A stretch of DNA of 64,000 nt from an uncultured Sanguibacteroides sp. (GCF_900543425.1 NZ_UQRQ01000006.1:62001-126000); one strand, 5' to 3'. Counted from the first letter of the stretch, positions 42,007-50,942 are shown. Numbers and translations: made by a program. The notes: generated by a model from the letters alone, not told the origin.

Positions 42007-42981
42007 ATGAGACTGAATACTATTATAAAGTCGAAAAGTATATATATGCTATATCTATTACCGTTTTTGGTGATAGGTATAGCATTTTTTCGTTATTGGC
42101 TGGGAGGAGAGTATACGCCGTGTAGTGTGGACGGTTTAATATCGTTATCTTTTTTGGAAGCATACGCGGGGAGTTTCTGGCTTGCTAATGTCGGTTTATT
42201 ATTGCTTTTATTTCTTGCTTTTGTGCTTTTTTTTATTGCTGACCGTTATAAGTTTTTATCCCATGTTTCCGTATTACCTTCTTTCCTTTATTCTTTCTTG
42301 ACTGTCGGGGCTTTATGTCATTATGGGGTGAATGCCTATTTGTTTGCAGCGTTTTCCGTTGCTTTGGCCGTAGCTTGTCTGCAATCGGCTATCGTTTATT
42401 TTAAGACGAATGCTCCGGTATTTAATTTTGGTTTTTTTATTGCTCTTTCCGTGATGCTTTGTCCTGATTTACTCGCTCTTGTCGTGTGGGCCGTGGTCGT
42501 GTTGCCCTTTTCGGGAAGAGCAACGTTGAAAGATATGGTTGCTCTCTTTTTAGGATTTGGAACCATGATCTTTTTGGTTTGGGGGTATTACTTTTTGTCC
42601 GGGGATTCGGATGGATTATTTACCCGTTTTTGGGATAAAATATGGGAGGGGGATCCTTTCATGCAGATCGTATTGGCCAAACCGGTTGTGTTTATTATTA
42701 TAGGAATATTGATTTTCGCTTCTTTCGGTAACGTGTTGATTAATTATCCCACGGTAATTGTGGCGCAGCGTCGAGGGTTACTTTCCATGTTGTCCATGCT
42801 ATTCTTTGTGGGAGGTTCCATGTTTATTGTTCCCTTCTCGTGTCACGGGGGAATATATATATTAGCTATCCCTTTAACCTATCTGTTTTCACAATACTTT
42901 ATTTCTCATCGTACCAGATGGGCGGGAAATGTATTATTCATTCTGCTACTGATTGCTTGCGGATTGTTGATTTTCGGTTAA
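42007..42981 (+). CDS. DUF6427 family multi-pass membrane protein
   Basis: The 324-residue product is almost entirely hydrophobic, with about nine or ten predicted helices spread over the whole length and short loops. It resembles the Bacteroidota family DUF6427, which is often found near purine or cell-wall genes; function unknown. Four bases of its end overlap the convergent pyrC (42978-42981). Confidence 0.75.
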   Translation: MRLNTIIKSKSIYMLYLLPFLVIGIAFFRYWLGGEYTPCSVDGLISLSFLEAYAGSFWLANVGLLLLLFLAFVLFFIADRYKFLSHVSVLPSFLYSFLTVGALCHYGVNAYLFAAFSVALAVACLQSAIVYFKTNAPVFNFGFFIALSVMLCPDLLALVVWAVVVLPFSGRATLKDMVALFLGFGTMIFLVWGYYFLSGDSDGLFTRFWDKIWEGDPFMQIVLAKPVVFIIIGILIFASFGNVLINYPTVIVAQRRGLLSMLSMLFFVGGSMFIVPFSCHGGIYILAIPLTYLFSQYFISHRTRWAGNVLFILLLIACGLLIFG

Positions 42982-44312
42982 TCCTCGAAGGTTAACAGTT
43001 CCCCTCTGTATGTTTCGTCAAATTTACCTTCCCGGTAGACCGTATGGCCGTTGACTATGGTCGTATTTACCCGGTAAGAGAGAGTTGTTCCCTCGAGGGG
43101 CGACCAGCCGCATTTATACAATAGGTTCTCTTTTGTAACGGTCCACGGATTTCTTTCCACAAGCACGATATCCGCTTTGTAACCTTCTCGAAGATATCCG
43201 CGTTGTTGTATACGAAAAATATCCGCGGGAGCATGGCACATTTTGTCTACGATATTTTCCAGGGTTATTTCTCCGTTTTCCATCAGTTGCAACATAACGG
43301 ATAAAGAGTGTTGAACCATCGGGCCTCCGCTGGCGGCTTTCGTGTATACCCCGGCTTTTTCTTCCGGGAGGTGAGGCGCATGGTCGGTAGCGATGATGTC
43401 TAACCGGTTCGAGTTCACGGCTTGTAACAAGGCCTGTCTGTCTGCTTCTGTTTTGATGGCGGGATTCCACTTCACCCGATTTCCCTTGCTTAAATAGGCC
43501 TCATCGTTGAACCAGAGATGATGTACGCAAACCTCTCCCGTGATGTGCTTTTCTTTTCGTGTACCTTGATCTAATAACTCCAGTTCTTCTTTCGTACTTA
43601 GATGAAGGATGTGCAATCTGCTATGATACTTCCGGGCCAGACGTGCGGCCAATGAAGAACTGGTATAACAACATTCCCGACTTCTGATTAACGGATGGCA
43701 GGCCGGGGGAATGTCTTCCCCGTAACGTTGTTTGTAGAGTTCCAAATTCCGGTTGATCGCGGGAGTATCTTCACAGTGTGTGGCGATTAATAGGGGTGAT
43801 TCTGCAAAGATTTTCTCGAGTACTTCTATATCCTCCACGAGCATGTTTCCCGTAGAAGAACCCATGAATATTTTTATTCCGCAAGTTGTCTTCGGATCAA
43901 CTTTTTTAATTTCTTCTATATTGTCTAAGGTCGCTCCTAAGTAAAAAGAGTAGTTGACCAATGAGCTTTGACGGGCAATATGTTGTTTTTCTTTTAATAA
44001 TTCGTTCGTTGTCGTGGGAGGAATAACATTGGGCATGTCCATGAAGGAGGTGACTCCACCTGCGGCGGCGGCCCGGCTTCCTTCTCCTATGTCTCCTTTC
44101 CGGGTAAGTCCCGGTTCGCGAAAGTGTACCTGATCGTCTATAACTCCCGGAATGACGTATTTCCCTTCTGCATCTATGATTTGGACGTCATCGGGAATAG
44201 ATTTAATCCCTTCTTCCTCGATGGCTTCAATGATATCGTTATCAATAAGGATGTCTGCCCGGAAAATTCTTCCTTCGTTAATCAATGTTCCGTTTTGAAT
44301 AAGTGTTTTCAT
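42978..44312 (-). CDS. pyrC: Dihydroorotase (type I amidohydrolase)
   Basis: The 444-residue protein converts carbamoyl-aspartate to dihydroorotate. Amidohydrolase features: DDQVHFREPGLTRKG near residue 60, the carbamylated Lys region CGIKIFMGSSTG, metal-binding His in ATHCED and LHILHLS, and ATDHAPH, the late Asp. In the first metal motif the usual HxH is read as QxH (Gln61, His63). This change may be shared by related enzymes in the phylum, but I cannot check it. It is the first gene with the GT2 and murF genes upstream on the same strand, 21 bases from the GT2 stop. Confidence 0.9.
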   Translation of the reverse strand: MKTLIQNGTLINEGRIFRADILIDNDIIEAIEEEGIKSIPDDVQIIDAEGKYVIPGVIDDQVHFREPGLTRKGDIGEGSRAAAAGGVTSFMDMPNVIPPTTTNELLKEKQHIARQSSLVNYSFYLGATLDNIEEIKKVDPKTTCGIKIFMGSSTGNMLVEDIEVLEKIFAESPLLIATHCEDTPAINRNLELYKQRYGEDIPPACHPLIRSRECCYTSSSLAARLARKYHSRLHILHLSTKEELELLDQGTRKEKHITGEVCVHHLWFNDEAYLSKGNRVKWNPAIKTEADRQALLQAVNSNRLDIIATDHAPHLPEEKAGVYTKAASGGPMVQHSLSVMLQLMENGEITLENIVDKMCHAPADIFRIQQRGYLREGYKADIVLVERNPWTVTKENLLYKCGWSPLEGTTLSYRVNTTIVNGHTVYREGKFDETYRGELLTFED

Positions 44313-44333
44313 AGATGATGGGATTACGAAATT

Positions 44334-45080
44334 TTAATGTGTTTCGTTTCGGTTGATTTTTTTCTTTTTCCCCAGACTGCGGAGTTTCATGGTGATGACC
44401 CCCCAAAAGGCTTCGTTAAAGATTCCCCCGTTCATCTTGGATGTCCCTTCTGTCCGGTCGGTGAATATAATAGGAACCTCTTTTAATTTGAAATCCATGG
44501 TCCAGGCGGTGAACTTCATTTCAATCTGAAAGGCGTATCCTTTGAAGCGGATATTATCCAGATTAATGGATTCCAATACTTTACGCGTATAACATACGAA
44601 GCCGGCCGTGGCATCGTTTATTTTCATGCCGGTAATAAATTTCACGTACTTGGAGGCAAAATAAGACATAAGAACTCGTCCCATGGGCCAGTTGACCACA
44701 TTCACTCCGGTAACGTAACGGGAACCGATAGCCATATCCCCCTCTCCGCTTTGACAAGCTTCGTAAAGCTTAACCAGATCATCGGGATTGTGAGAAAAGT
44801 CGGCATCCATTTCGAAAATGTAGTTGTAGTTGTGTTCCAATGCCCATTTGAAGCCTGTAATATAAGCGGTACCCAGACCTAATTTTCCCTTTCTTTCGAT
44901 CATGAAAAGTTGGGGAAATTCTTTTTGCAGGTTTTTGATAATCAGAGCAGTTCCATCCGGAGAGTTATCCTCTATCACCAGAACATCGAATGACGGTTCC
45001 AGCTTGAATACATAACGGAGGATATTTTCAATATTCTCTTTTTCGTTATAGGTGGGTATGATGACAAGTCTGTCGTTCAT
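44334..45080 (-). CDS. Dolichol-phosphate-mannose-synthase-like GT2 glycosyltransferase
   Basis: The product (248 residues from ATG 45080) is a GT2 glycosyltransferase of the polyprenol-phosphate-mannose synthase type. Seen: VIIPTYNEKENIENIL, VIEDNSPDGTALII, and EMDADFSHNPDD (the DXD metal/sugar site), then SRYVTGVNVVNWPMGR and TDRTEGTSKMNGG near the end. There is no C-terminal membrane-spanning part, so it is the soluble form. It would charge undecaprenyl phosphate with a sugar for surface glycans. ATG 45080 is preferred over 45107, which lies inside murF. Confidence 0.9.
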   Translation of the reverse strand: MNDRLVIIPTYNEKENIENILRYVFKLEPSFDVLVIEDNSPDGTALIIKNLQKEFPQLFMIERKGKLGLGTAYITGFKWALEHNYNYIFEMDADFSHNPDDLVKLYEACQSGEGDMAIGSRYVTGVNVVNWPMGRVLMSYFASKYVKFITGMKINDATAGFVCYTRKVLESINLDNIRFKGYAFQIEMKFTAWTMDFKLKEVPIIFTDRTEGTSKMNGGIFNEAFWGVITMKLRSLGKKKKINRNETH

Positions 45081-45090
45081 GTTGTGCTTT

Positions 45091-46383
45091 TTACAGGTAT
45101 TCGACAATTCTCTCTAACTTATTTCCTCGGGAACCCTTAATTAAAATAAACGAGGTGGTCACTTTATTTTTTTTAAGGTATTCTATTAACGTTTCCGTGT
45201 CGGGGAAATAATTTATAAAAGTATATTTATTTACAAACGGTTCAAAATTTTCACCGACCAGAAATGCATGATGAAGTTGTTTTGTTGCCAGCAAGTCAAG
45301 AACTTCTTCGTGAGCTTCGGGTGACATGGAACCTAACTCTCGCATTTGTCCGATAATTACCAATTTACGATCTCCTGTCATTTCTGCGAAATTGGAAATA
45401 GAGACCTTCATGCTGCTCGGGTTGGCATTGTATGCATCGAGGATAATCGTGTTATCTTTCGTTTTTACGAGCTGTGAGCGCATATTGGATGGTGAATAGT
45501 CTTCGATGGCTTCTTTGATCCGTAGCGGATCGATATCAAAATAGAGTCCGACGGCGGAGGCAGCCATGGCATTGTCGAAATTATACCCGCCGATTAACTT
45601 GGTTTTCACGTAAAGGTGTCCCTTGCGGGTTTTTAGAGCGTAAACCAGATAAGGAATGGTTTGTAAGATCTCTCCGTTGACAAAACAATCGGAAGTGCCA
45701 TAGGTGATTTTCGTTTGGTTGTCGGCTAATCCCATTAGCAATTTATCGGTTCCATTCACAAAAAGAGTTCCTTTTCGGGCTTTGATCGCCTCGTATAATT
45801 CGTTTTTAGTACGTATAATATTCTCGTATGATCCGAAGCCTTCCAGATGTGCATATCCGATATTGGTGATAATGCCGTAATCCGGCTCTGCAATGTCGCA
45901 TAAGGTTTTGATCTCTCCCGGGTGATTAGCTCCCATTTCGACAATTCCCAATTCCGTGGAGGTATCCATGCTTAACAAAGTTAACGGAACTCCGATGTGA
46001 TTGTTGAAATTTCCTTGTGTGGCGACTGTCTTAAATTTTTTAGAAAGGACAGCGTAACAAAGCTCCTTGGTGGTCGTTTTTCCGTTGGTTCCGGTAATGC
46101 CAAGAATCGGTATCCGGAGTTGCCGGCGATGGTGGCGAGCTAATTCCTGAAGAAACAGAAGTGTGTCGGGGACTAATAAACATCTTTCGTTAGTGGCATA
46201 TTCCGTTTCATCTATTATCGCGAGTACGGCTCCCTGGGCGATCGCCGTTGCTGCAAAGGCATTGCCATTGTGATTTTCTCCTTTTAATGCAATAAAAATA
46301 TCTCCTTCTTTTACTTTTCGGGAGTCAGTAATTATTTGCCTGCCTTTACAGAAAGCTTCATACACAGTCGCAATTGTATCCAT
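45091..46383 (-). CDS. murF: UDP-MurNAc-tripeptide-D-Ala-D-Ala ligase
   Basis: The 430-residue Mur ligase adds D-Ala-D-Ala to UDP-MurNAc-tripeptide, the last cytosolic step of peptidoglycan precursor synthesis. Seen: DSRKVKEGDIFIALKGENHNG at the start, the ATP loop GITGTNGKTTTKEL, NFNNHIGVPLTLL and LDAYNANPSSM (MurF-type end domain with DAYNANP). It is followed by the GT2 gene on the same strand. A minus-strand TAAATTTG box (46407-46414) is a possible -7 element. Confidence 0.96.
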   Translation of the reverse strand: MDTIATVYEAFCKGRQIITDSRKVKEGDIFIALKGENHNGNAFAATAIAQGAVLAIIDETEYATNERCLLVPDTLLFLQELARHHRRQLRIPILGITGTNGKTTTKELCYAVLSKKFKTVATQGNFNNHIGVPLTLLSMDTSTELGIVEMGANHPGEIKTLCDIAEPDYGIITNIGYAHLEGFGSYENIIRTKNELYEAIKARKGTLFVNGTDKLLMGLADNQTKITYGTSDCFVNGEILQTIPYLVYALKTRKGHLYVKTKLIGGYNFDNAMAASAVGLYFDIDPLRIKEAIEDYSPSNMRSQLVKTKDNTIILDAYNANPSSMKVSISNFAEMTGDRKLVIIGQMRELGSMSPEAHEEVLDLLATKQLHHAFLVGENFEPFVNKYTFINYFPDTETLIEYLKKNKVTTSFILIKGSRGNKLERIVEYL

Positions 46384-46499
46384 GCTTGTTTGTCTTTACC
46401 AAGATACAAATTTATAAAAATATAAACGTACCTGCCGAAAGATCCCTATTTTTTGATATCATAATCTTAAAAATCGGTCAAAATAAGGGGTGAAATGAA

Positions 46500-46536
46500 A
46501 AATGCAGTCTGGATTTGTTTCTTCCAGACTGCATTT
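46500..46536 (-). terminator. Terminator of the C1 peptidase gene
   Basis: A perfect 14-bp stem (46500-46513 and 46523-46536) holds ATGCAGTCTGGA/TCCAGACTGCAT with a 9-base loop; on the minus strand it is followed by a T run. It lies just after the peptidase stop at 46559. Confidence 0.85.
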
Positions 46537-46558
46537 AAGACTTTTTTATCGGATATTG

Positions 46559-47938
46559 TCAGAACATATAATCCCAAACCGGCAGTTGCATGGGTTTCTG
46601 ATCTAAGCTATCAATGGCTTTATCGCTTAAGTATTTTTTATGAATGACGATACGAAAAACGTATTCGTCAAACCATTTATCCGTGAATGTCAAGTAACCG
46701 TTGTGTCCGATAGAAGGACCCCAACTGTTTTCAAATTCCCATTTTAACGGTCGGTCGTTGGCATCCGTGTCGACTCCTACTAAAGTCATCGCGTGGGAAG
46801 AACCGCTCTGGCGGGTGAGAATTCGTGCTTTTTTATCCATTTTGAAGTCGACGCCCATCAATGAGTTGTAGTCGTACATATCTGGGTCCATGATACCTGT
46901 TTCCCGGTTGAGGAACTTGCCTACATCGCAGGAAGAGTACATGGCTTCATTGTTTTTAATAGAAGCGACAGCAGCTTTTTTAATCTCCTCGTTCGGAAGA
47001 TTCAGGTATACCCAGTTGATCCCTTCGACGGTGTTCCGGTAGTTTTTGATCTCGTATAGTTTGTAATATTCTCTGGTCGGGTCGTTCATGATCATGATGT
47101 AATTTTTCGGATCATAATCTTCCGGGGTGATCTCTTCGTAGAACTGTTTCGGCGTGTAATTGGCCAGTTCTTTGATATTCCCGTCTTTATCCGTGTACCG
47201 CCAGGTAAATTGGGCGGGAGGCTCACCCAGACAGAGGGCTAAAATACGATATATGTCTTTTAAGATGGAGATCTTCTCGGTTTCCAAAGCTTTTGACTTT
47301 TTACCTTGAGCAGCCATTTCCCGTAAGGTATAACCGCCTTTACGAAGTCTTTCGTTGATAAGAGAACCCATGGCTGCCGTATTGTCGGAATGGGCCGTTT
47401 CCGGCATGACGGATTTGGGCACAACTCCATATTTTTCTCCTAAATTGTAATACAAATTCCATACTCCGCCATCGTTCACCGGTGCGGAAAAGAAGAAGGT
47501 CACTTCCCGGTCATCCATCGGTTTGTTGGCAGTAGCGATGATGTTCTCCAGAAAAAGATTGGATTTTTCGAACATATCCCAAAAATAGAGATAGTTATGA
47601 GAAAAATCAAAATCGTTCAGATGGTATTTTTTAATGATGCCTGGACGTAATACGTTCATGGAAGTAAACATCCAGCAGCGTCCCGAACTATGCTGATCGG
47701 TGATTCCTTTGACATCTACCCGATACTTGAAATAGTGATCTATTTTGCCCTGAAGTTCCCGGTTAAGGGCATTATCCCGGATATTCTTGTCGTTTGTCAA
47801 GATATTTTGGATTGCCTTCGTGGAAGGATCTTTTTTAAAGCTTCCCTGAATCTCTTTTAACTCTTTTTCCGTGATCGTCTGAGCGCATAATGAGGCTCCG
47901 ATCATTAATAAAACTCCTGTTAATAGTGTTATTTTCAT
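46559..47938 (-). CDS. Secreted C1 cysteine peptidase (PepC/bleomycin-hydrolase-like)
   Basis: The 459-residue protein has a signal peptide (MKITLLTGVLLMIGASLCAQ), unlike cytosolic PepC. The papain-like triad is visible: DQHSSGRCWMF (oxyanion Gln and catalytic Cys), SGSSHAMTLVGVD (His) and WEFENSWG (Asn). The family is an aminopeptidase C/bleomycin hydrolase, normally a hexamer that trims peptides; here it probably acts in the periplasm or outside. It stands alone. Its 5' side faces a 600-bp repeat region. Confidence 0.92.
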   Translation of the reverse strand: MKITLLTGVLLMIGASLCAQTITEKELKEIQGSFKKDPSTKAIQNILTNDKNIRDNALNRELQGKIDHYFKYRVDVKGITDQHSSGRCWMFTSMNVLRPGIIKKYHLNDFDFSHNYLYFWDMFEKSNLFLENIIATANKPMDDREVTFFFSAPVNDGGVWNLYYNLGEKYGVVPKSVMPETAHSDNTAAMGSLINERLRKGGYTLREMAAQGKKSKALETEKISILKDIYRILALCLGEPPAQFTWRYTDKDGNIKELANYTPKQFYEEITPEDYDPKNYIMIMNDPTREYYKLYEIKNYRNTVEGINWVYLNLPNEEIKKAAVASIKNNEAMYSSCDVGKFLNRETGIMDPDMYDYNSLMGVDFKMDKKARILTRQSGSSHAMTLVGVDTDANDRPLKWEFENSWGPSIGHNGYLTFTDKWFDEYVFRIVIHKKYLSDKAIDSLDQKPMQLPVWDYMF

Positions 47939-47954
47939 CTAATCTTTAATTTTA

Positions 47955-48185
47955 ATAATGTCTATAAGATCCCTGAATTCAAAAATCGTATTTTTTAATC
48001 CCTTAATCCCGTTCTCTTTAATCAATTGTAAATTAATTTTTGATTTACGATTAAGATTCTGATCTTACCCTCTTTAAATCGTCAATCTTTTTAATCTCTT
48101 AATCCCCAATCACTCAATCACTGAATCCTTTAATCCCAGAATCCCTTGATTCTTTAAATCGTCAATCCGAAATCGTCAATCTACA
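47955..48185. repeat. AT-rich word repeats upstream of the C1 peptidase
   Basis: The stretch consists of ccttaatccc, aatcgtcaatc and aatcactgaatcc words. It includes one further copy of the AT-rich word (48026-48087). No gene is seen. Confidence 0.7.
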
Positions 48186-48443
48186 ATTGGAAGGGATAAC
48201 TCCTCGGGGGCTGGGACGTTCCCGACGGTTGCGTAGACGTTTTTCGTTCACTGTCCTCCGGGACTTGCTTCGCTCGAACAATCCGTCGTCCGGGCGTTCC
48301 GATAACCGTACGCGACGCTCGCCGTTCACTGTTTATGCCCTCTCGTTTTATCCCTTTTCTCTGTTAATTGTAAATTAATTTTTGATTTAAGATTTACGAT
48401 TTATGATTAAGATTCTGATCTTGCCCTCTTTAAATCGTAAATC
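48186..48443 (-). repeat. Composite intergenic repeat, copy B (inverted)
   Basis: Read on the minus strand, an AT-rich word (48443-48366) is followed by a GC-rich core (48360-48186). The core aligns with copy A at 13399-13585 over its whole length: shared words gaacggcgagcgtcg, cgagcgaagc, agtcccggagg, cccgag. The core ends can pair (GGGATAA with TTATCCC, and next to it GGGGGC with GCCCTC), so it may fold or be a mobile-element relic. A plus-strand frame in it (48187-48378) has no counterpart in copy A. Confidence 0.8.
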
Positions 48444-48517
48444 TAAAATCCGAAATCGTCAATCTTTTTAATCTCTGAATCTTTTAATTTACAATTGTTA
48501 ATCGTTATTTTTTTATC
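48444..48517. repeat. AT-rich word tail before the LytTR gene
   Basis: Words aatcgtaaatc, aaatcgtcaatc and ttaatctctgaatc continue here. The promoter of the next gene starts at 48494. Confidence 0.5.
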
Positions 48518-48525
48518 TATTTTTG
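48494..48525 (+). promoter_or_regulatory. Promoter of the LytTR regulator
   Basis: TATTTTTG (48518-48525) follows ATTG (48494-48497) after 20 bp. It predicts a leader of about 38 bases before ATG 48569. Confidence 0.5.
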
Positions 48526-48568
48526 TAAAAAGGGAAGGGCAAGGGCTCTGAATTAAAAATGGATAGAT

Positions 48569-49303
48569 ATGAATGCTATTATCATTGAAGATGAATATTT
48601 GGCTGCAACTGAATTGGAAGTAATGCTAAAGGAGGTTGCTCCGGATATAAAAATAGAAGTGAAACTGGACTCGGTAGCGGATAGTGTGAAATGGCTGAAA
48701 AAGAACCGGACGGATTTGATCTTTATGGATATTCATTTAGGTGATGGGCAAAGTTTTGATATTTTCGAACAGGTAGAAGTCAACGTTCCGGTTATTTTTA
48801 TTACAGCTTATGATGAGTATGCATTGAAAGCTTTTAAATATCAAGGGATTGATTATATACTAAAACCGTTTGACAAGGAAGAGCTACAACGTGCATTATC
48901 AAAGCTGGAAGCACTTCGTCCCGATTCCGTTCCCTTTCCGGCAGCTTCCTTGTCTGTTTTCCAAGAGCGTTTTTTAGTGACCGTCGGAGCCAAGATGAGA
49001 TCCATTGCGGTTCAGGAAGTAGCTTATTTTATGGCAGACGGGAAATACCTTATTCTTTTTACCCGGGATGGACAGAACTATATCCTTGATCAGACCATAA
49101 GCGGTATAGAAACCAAATTGAATCCGCTCCATTTTTTTAAAATAAACCGCAAGTTTATTATTAATTTTGCGGCGATAAAAGAGATGATTCGTTATTCCAA
49201 TAGCCGGATCAAAATTATTTTATCACCGCTTCCTCCCGATGGTATCGAATCGATTGTCAGTACAGACCGAATTCAGGAATTTAAACAGTGGCTAAACAGA
49301 TAA
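48569..49303 (+). CDS. LytTR-family response regulator
   Basis: The 244-residue protein has a receiver domain (IIIEDEY acidic pair; phospho-acceptor Asp54 in IFMDIHLGDG; ITAYDEYALKAF; KPF with the conserved Lys) and a C-terminal LytTR DNA-binding domain (residues about 135-244, with IAVQEVAYFMADGKY and FFKINRKFIIN). Such regulators normally pair with a LytS/YehU-type kinase; none is encoded next to it, so it is an orphan. It is flanked on both sides by repeats. Confidence 0.93.
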   Translation: MNAIIIEDEYLAATELEVMLKEVAPDIKIEVKLDSVADSVKWLKKNRTDLIFMDIHLGDGQSFDIFEQVEVNVPVIFITAYDEYALKAFKYQGIDYILKPFDKEELQRALSKLEALRPDSVPFPAASLSVFQERFLVTVGAKMRSIAVQEVAYFMADGKYLILFTRDGQNYILDQTISGIETKLNPLHFFKINRKFIINFAAIKEMIRYSNSRIKIILSPLPPDGIESIVSTDRIQEFKQWLNR

Positions 49304-49328
49304 AAGAATTGACAATTTTAAATTGTAG

Positions 49329-49398
49329 CTTGTAAATTAATTTTTGATTTACGATTTATGATTAAGATTCTGATCTTACCCTCTTCAAATCGTCAATC
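49329..49398 (+). repeat. Solo AT-rich word of the composite repeat
   Basis: The word with gattaagattctgatctt and accctcttcaaatcg matches those at 48026-48087, 48366-48443 and 13314-13379 (inverted), here without the GC-rich core. It lies between the LytTR gene and the convergent membrane protein gene. Confidence 0.75.
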
Positions 49399-49425
49399 TA
49401 CAATCCGAAATCGTCAATCTTTCTA

Positions 49426-49773
49426 TTACGGGCGTAGAAATTTTTTTCTTAACCAATAATCCAGACTGAGCAATAGAATGAGGATAAAAGAAATGGCGAT
49501 TAACGGTACTAATAGTTCTGCCTGTTCCTTAAAAGAAGGTAATGGAATAGAGATGGAAAAATAACGGAGAGTGAATCTTATTAAAATTAAGGTGAATAGG
49601 ATAAAAGCTCCTAAAAGAGACATGCTTTTTATCGTGTTCCGTTGTTCTTTGCGATACGTTTCCCGGACTATTTTTTGCACGAGTCTTTTGTTAAAATCTT
49701 CCGAAAGTTTTTCCCGTTCTGAAAGTTGGAATAGTTTTTTCAATTCTTTATCCTGTATCTCTTCTTTTGCCAT
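49426..49773 (-). CDS. Two-helix membrane protein, sigma-factor partner
   Basis: The 115-residue product has a charged N-terminal half (about residues 1-48) and two hydrophobic helices (about 50-67 and 87-106). It starts 10 bases after the ECF sigma gene, the position of an anti-sigma factor, and a small cytosolic segment plus helices would fit. No known anti-sigma motif is recognised, so the role is inferred from position only. Confidence 0.7.
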   Translation of the reverse strand: MAKEEIQDKELKKLFQLSEREKLSEDFNKRLVQKIVRETYRKEQRNTIKSMSLLGAFILFTLILIRFTLRYFSISIPLPSFKEQAELLVPLIAISFILILLLSLDYWLRKKFLRP

Positions 49774-49783
49774 GTTTCCGGTT

Positions 49784-50323
49784 TTAATTTGAATTCAATA
49801 AGGTGTATAATTTTTTGCGGATACGGAACAGTTTTACTTTGATATTGGAAGTGGTCTGACTTAAAATAAGTGCGATCTCTTCGATGTTTCGATTGTCCGT
49901 GTAATAGAGTGTGAGCAGGGCGACTTCCTCAGGTGGTAAAAGTGGAATGATTTTTTCCAGTTTTTCCATTAAATCTGCTTCTTCATTTTGTTCTGCTTCT
50001 TTATCCGTGTCTAAGAGATTATCCATAAATTTTTCTTCTGAATAGACAAATTCCATTTTCTTTTTTCGGACGAAAGAGATAGCTGTATTGAAAGCTATTC
50101 GATAAAGCCAGGAAGAGAAACTGGAATCTCCTTTAAAGGTATTTAAATGCCGGAAAGCCTTTAAAAAGACATCTTGCGTTAATTCTTCCGCGTCTTCCCT
50201 GCAACGTACGATACGCAGGACGAGTAAAAAAATACGTTGACTGTATTGTTCTACCAGTTGCCCGAAAGCGGCAGTTTCTCCGTTAAGGGTACGTCGAATA
50301 TATAAAGACTCGATTTGTTCCAT
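49784..50323 (-). CDS. ECF RNA polymerase sigma factor
   Basis: The 179-residue protein has sigma-70 region 2 (FGQLVEQYSQRIF; EDAEELTQDVFLKAFRHL; SSFSSWLYRIAFNTAISFVR) and region 4 (LLPPEEVALLTLYY; IEEIALILSQTTSNIKVKLFRIRKKL). It directs transcription of an unknown set of genes. The membrane protein gene 10 bases downstream is its probable partner. A TATCTTTG -7 box on the minus strand lies at 50338-50345. The DUF6249-like gene is divergent. Confidence 0.93.
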   Translation of the reverse strand: MEQIESLYIRRTLNGETAAFGQLVEQYSQRIFLLVLRIVRCREDAEELTQDVFLKAFRHLNTFKGDSSFSSWLYRIAFNTAISFVRKKKMEFVYSEEKFMDNLLDTDKEAEQNEEADLMEKLEKIIPLLPPEEVALLTLYYTDNRNIEEIALILSQTTSNIKVKLFRIRKKLYTLLNSN

Positions 50324-50478
50324 TCGCCTCTTTGACGCAAAGATAAGGGTTCGGTTACATATTAGGAAGTCTTATTTCTAAGGAATTTTTTTGAAGAAAA
50401 CATCCATTTACTTGTAACCAAAGCAGGATGACGGCGTCAAAAGAGCGAAGAAAATATAAATTGTTAAATCATAAAGTT

Positions 50479-50913
50479 ATGAATGGGTTATTAGTTTTGT
50501 TAGGTTTTGTTTCGTTCTTTCTGTTGATCTATAAATTGTTTGAGTTGTATGCCAGAAGACGCGAACGCTTATTGGTGCTTGATAAGATTGAAGTGCTTGG
50601 TAAAGCTGAATGGTCAGGCAAAAAACTTCAATTGCCGGGTTTTTCCAGTTTCTCGTTTAGTGCCCTAAAAGGAGGCTGCTTGTTGATCGGCTTGGGGTTG
50701 GGTATCTTTATTGCTTTTTTGATCTGTTCCTTAGGTTTTGACTTGTATGCTCCGGGCAATGACAGTTTTTTGAACATGAAAATAGAAACTGTCATTTATA
50801 GTGCCTCTGTTCTTTTGTTCGGTGGTATAGGGTTATTGGCCGCTTTTGTATTAGAATTAAGAATGGAACGCAAGGAGCGGGAAAATAACAGTTCCCCAAA
50901 GCAAATGGAGTAG
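50479..50913 (+). CDS. DUF6249-like membrane protein
   Basis: The product (144 residues from ATG 50479) has three hydrophobic segments: residues about 3-20, about 60-85 and about 106-128. The order matches the DUF6249-type proteins often found beside ECF sigma genes in Bacteroidota; this family call is from memory and moderate. ATG 50428 is an alternative start, but the extension is basic and shows no signal. Strong terminator after it. Confidence 0.65.
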   Translation: MNGLLVLLGFVSFFLLIYKLFELYARRRERLLVLDKIEVLGKAEWSGKKLQLPGFSSFSFSALKGGCLLIGLGLGIFIAFLICSLGFDLYAPGNDSFLNMKIETVIYSASVLLFGGIGLLAAFVLELRMERKERENNSSPKQME

Positions 50914-50942
50914 GATTTAAAACGTGCGTTCGCTTTTATAGG

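Noticed and set aside
48187..48378. Plus-strand frame inside the GC-rich core of repeat copy B
   Set aside because: The homologous core in copy A does not keep this frame, so it is unlikely to be coding.
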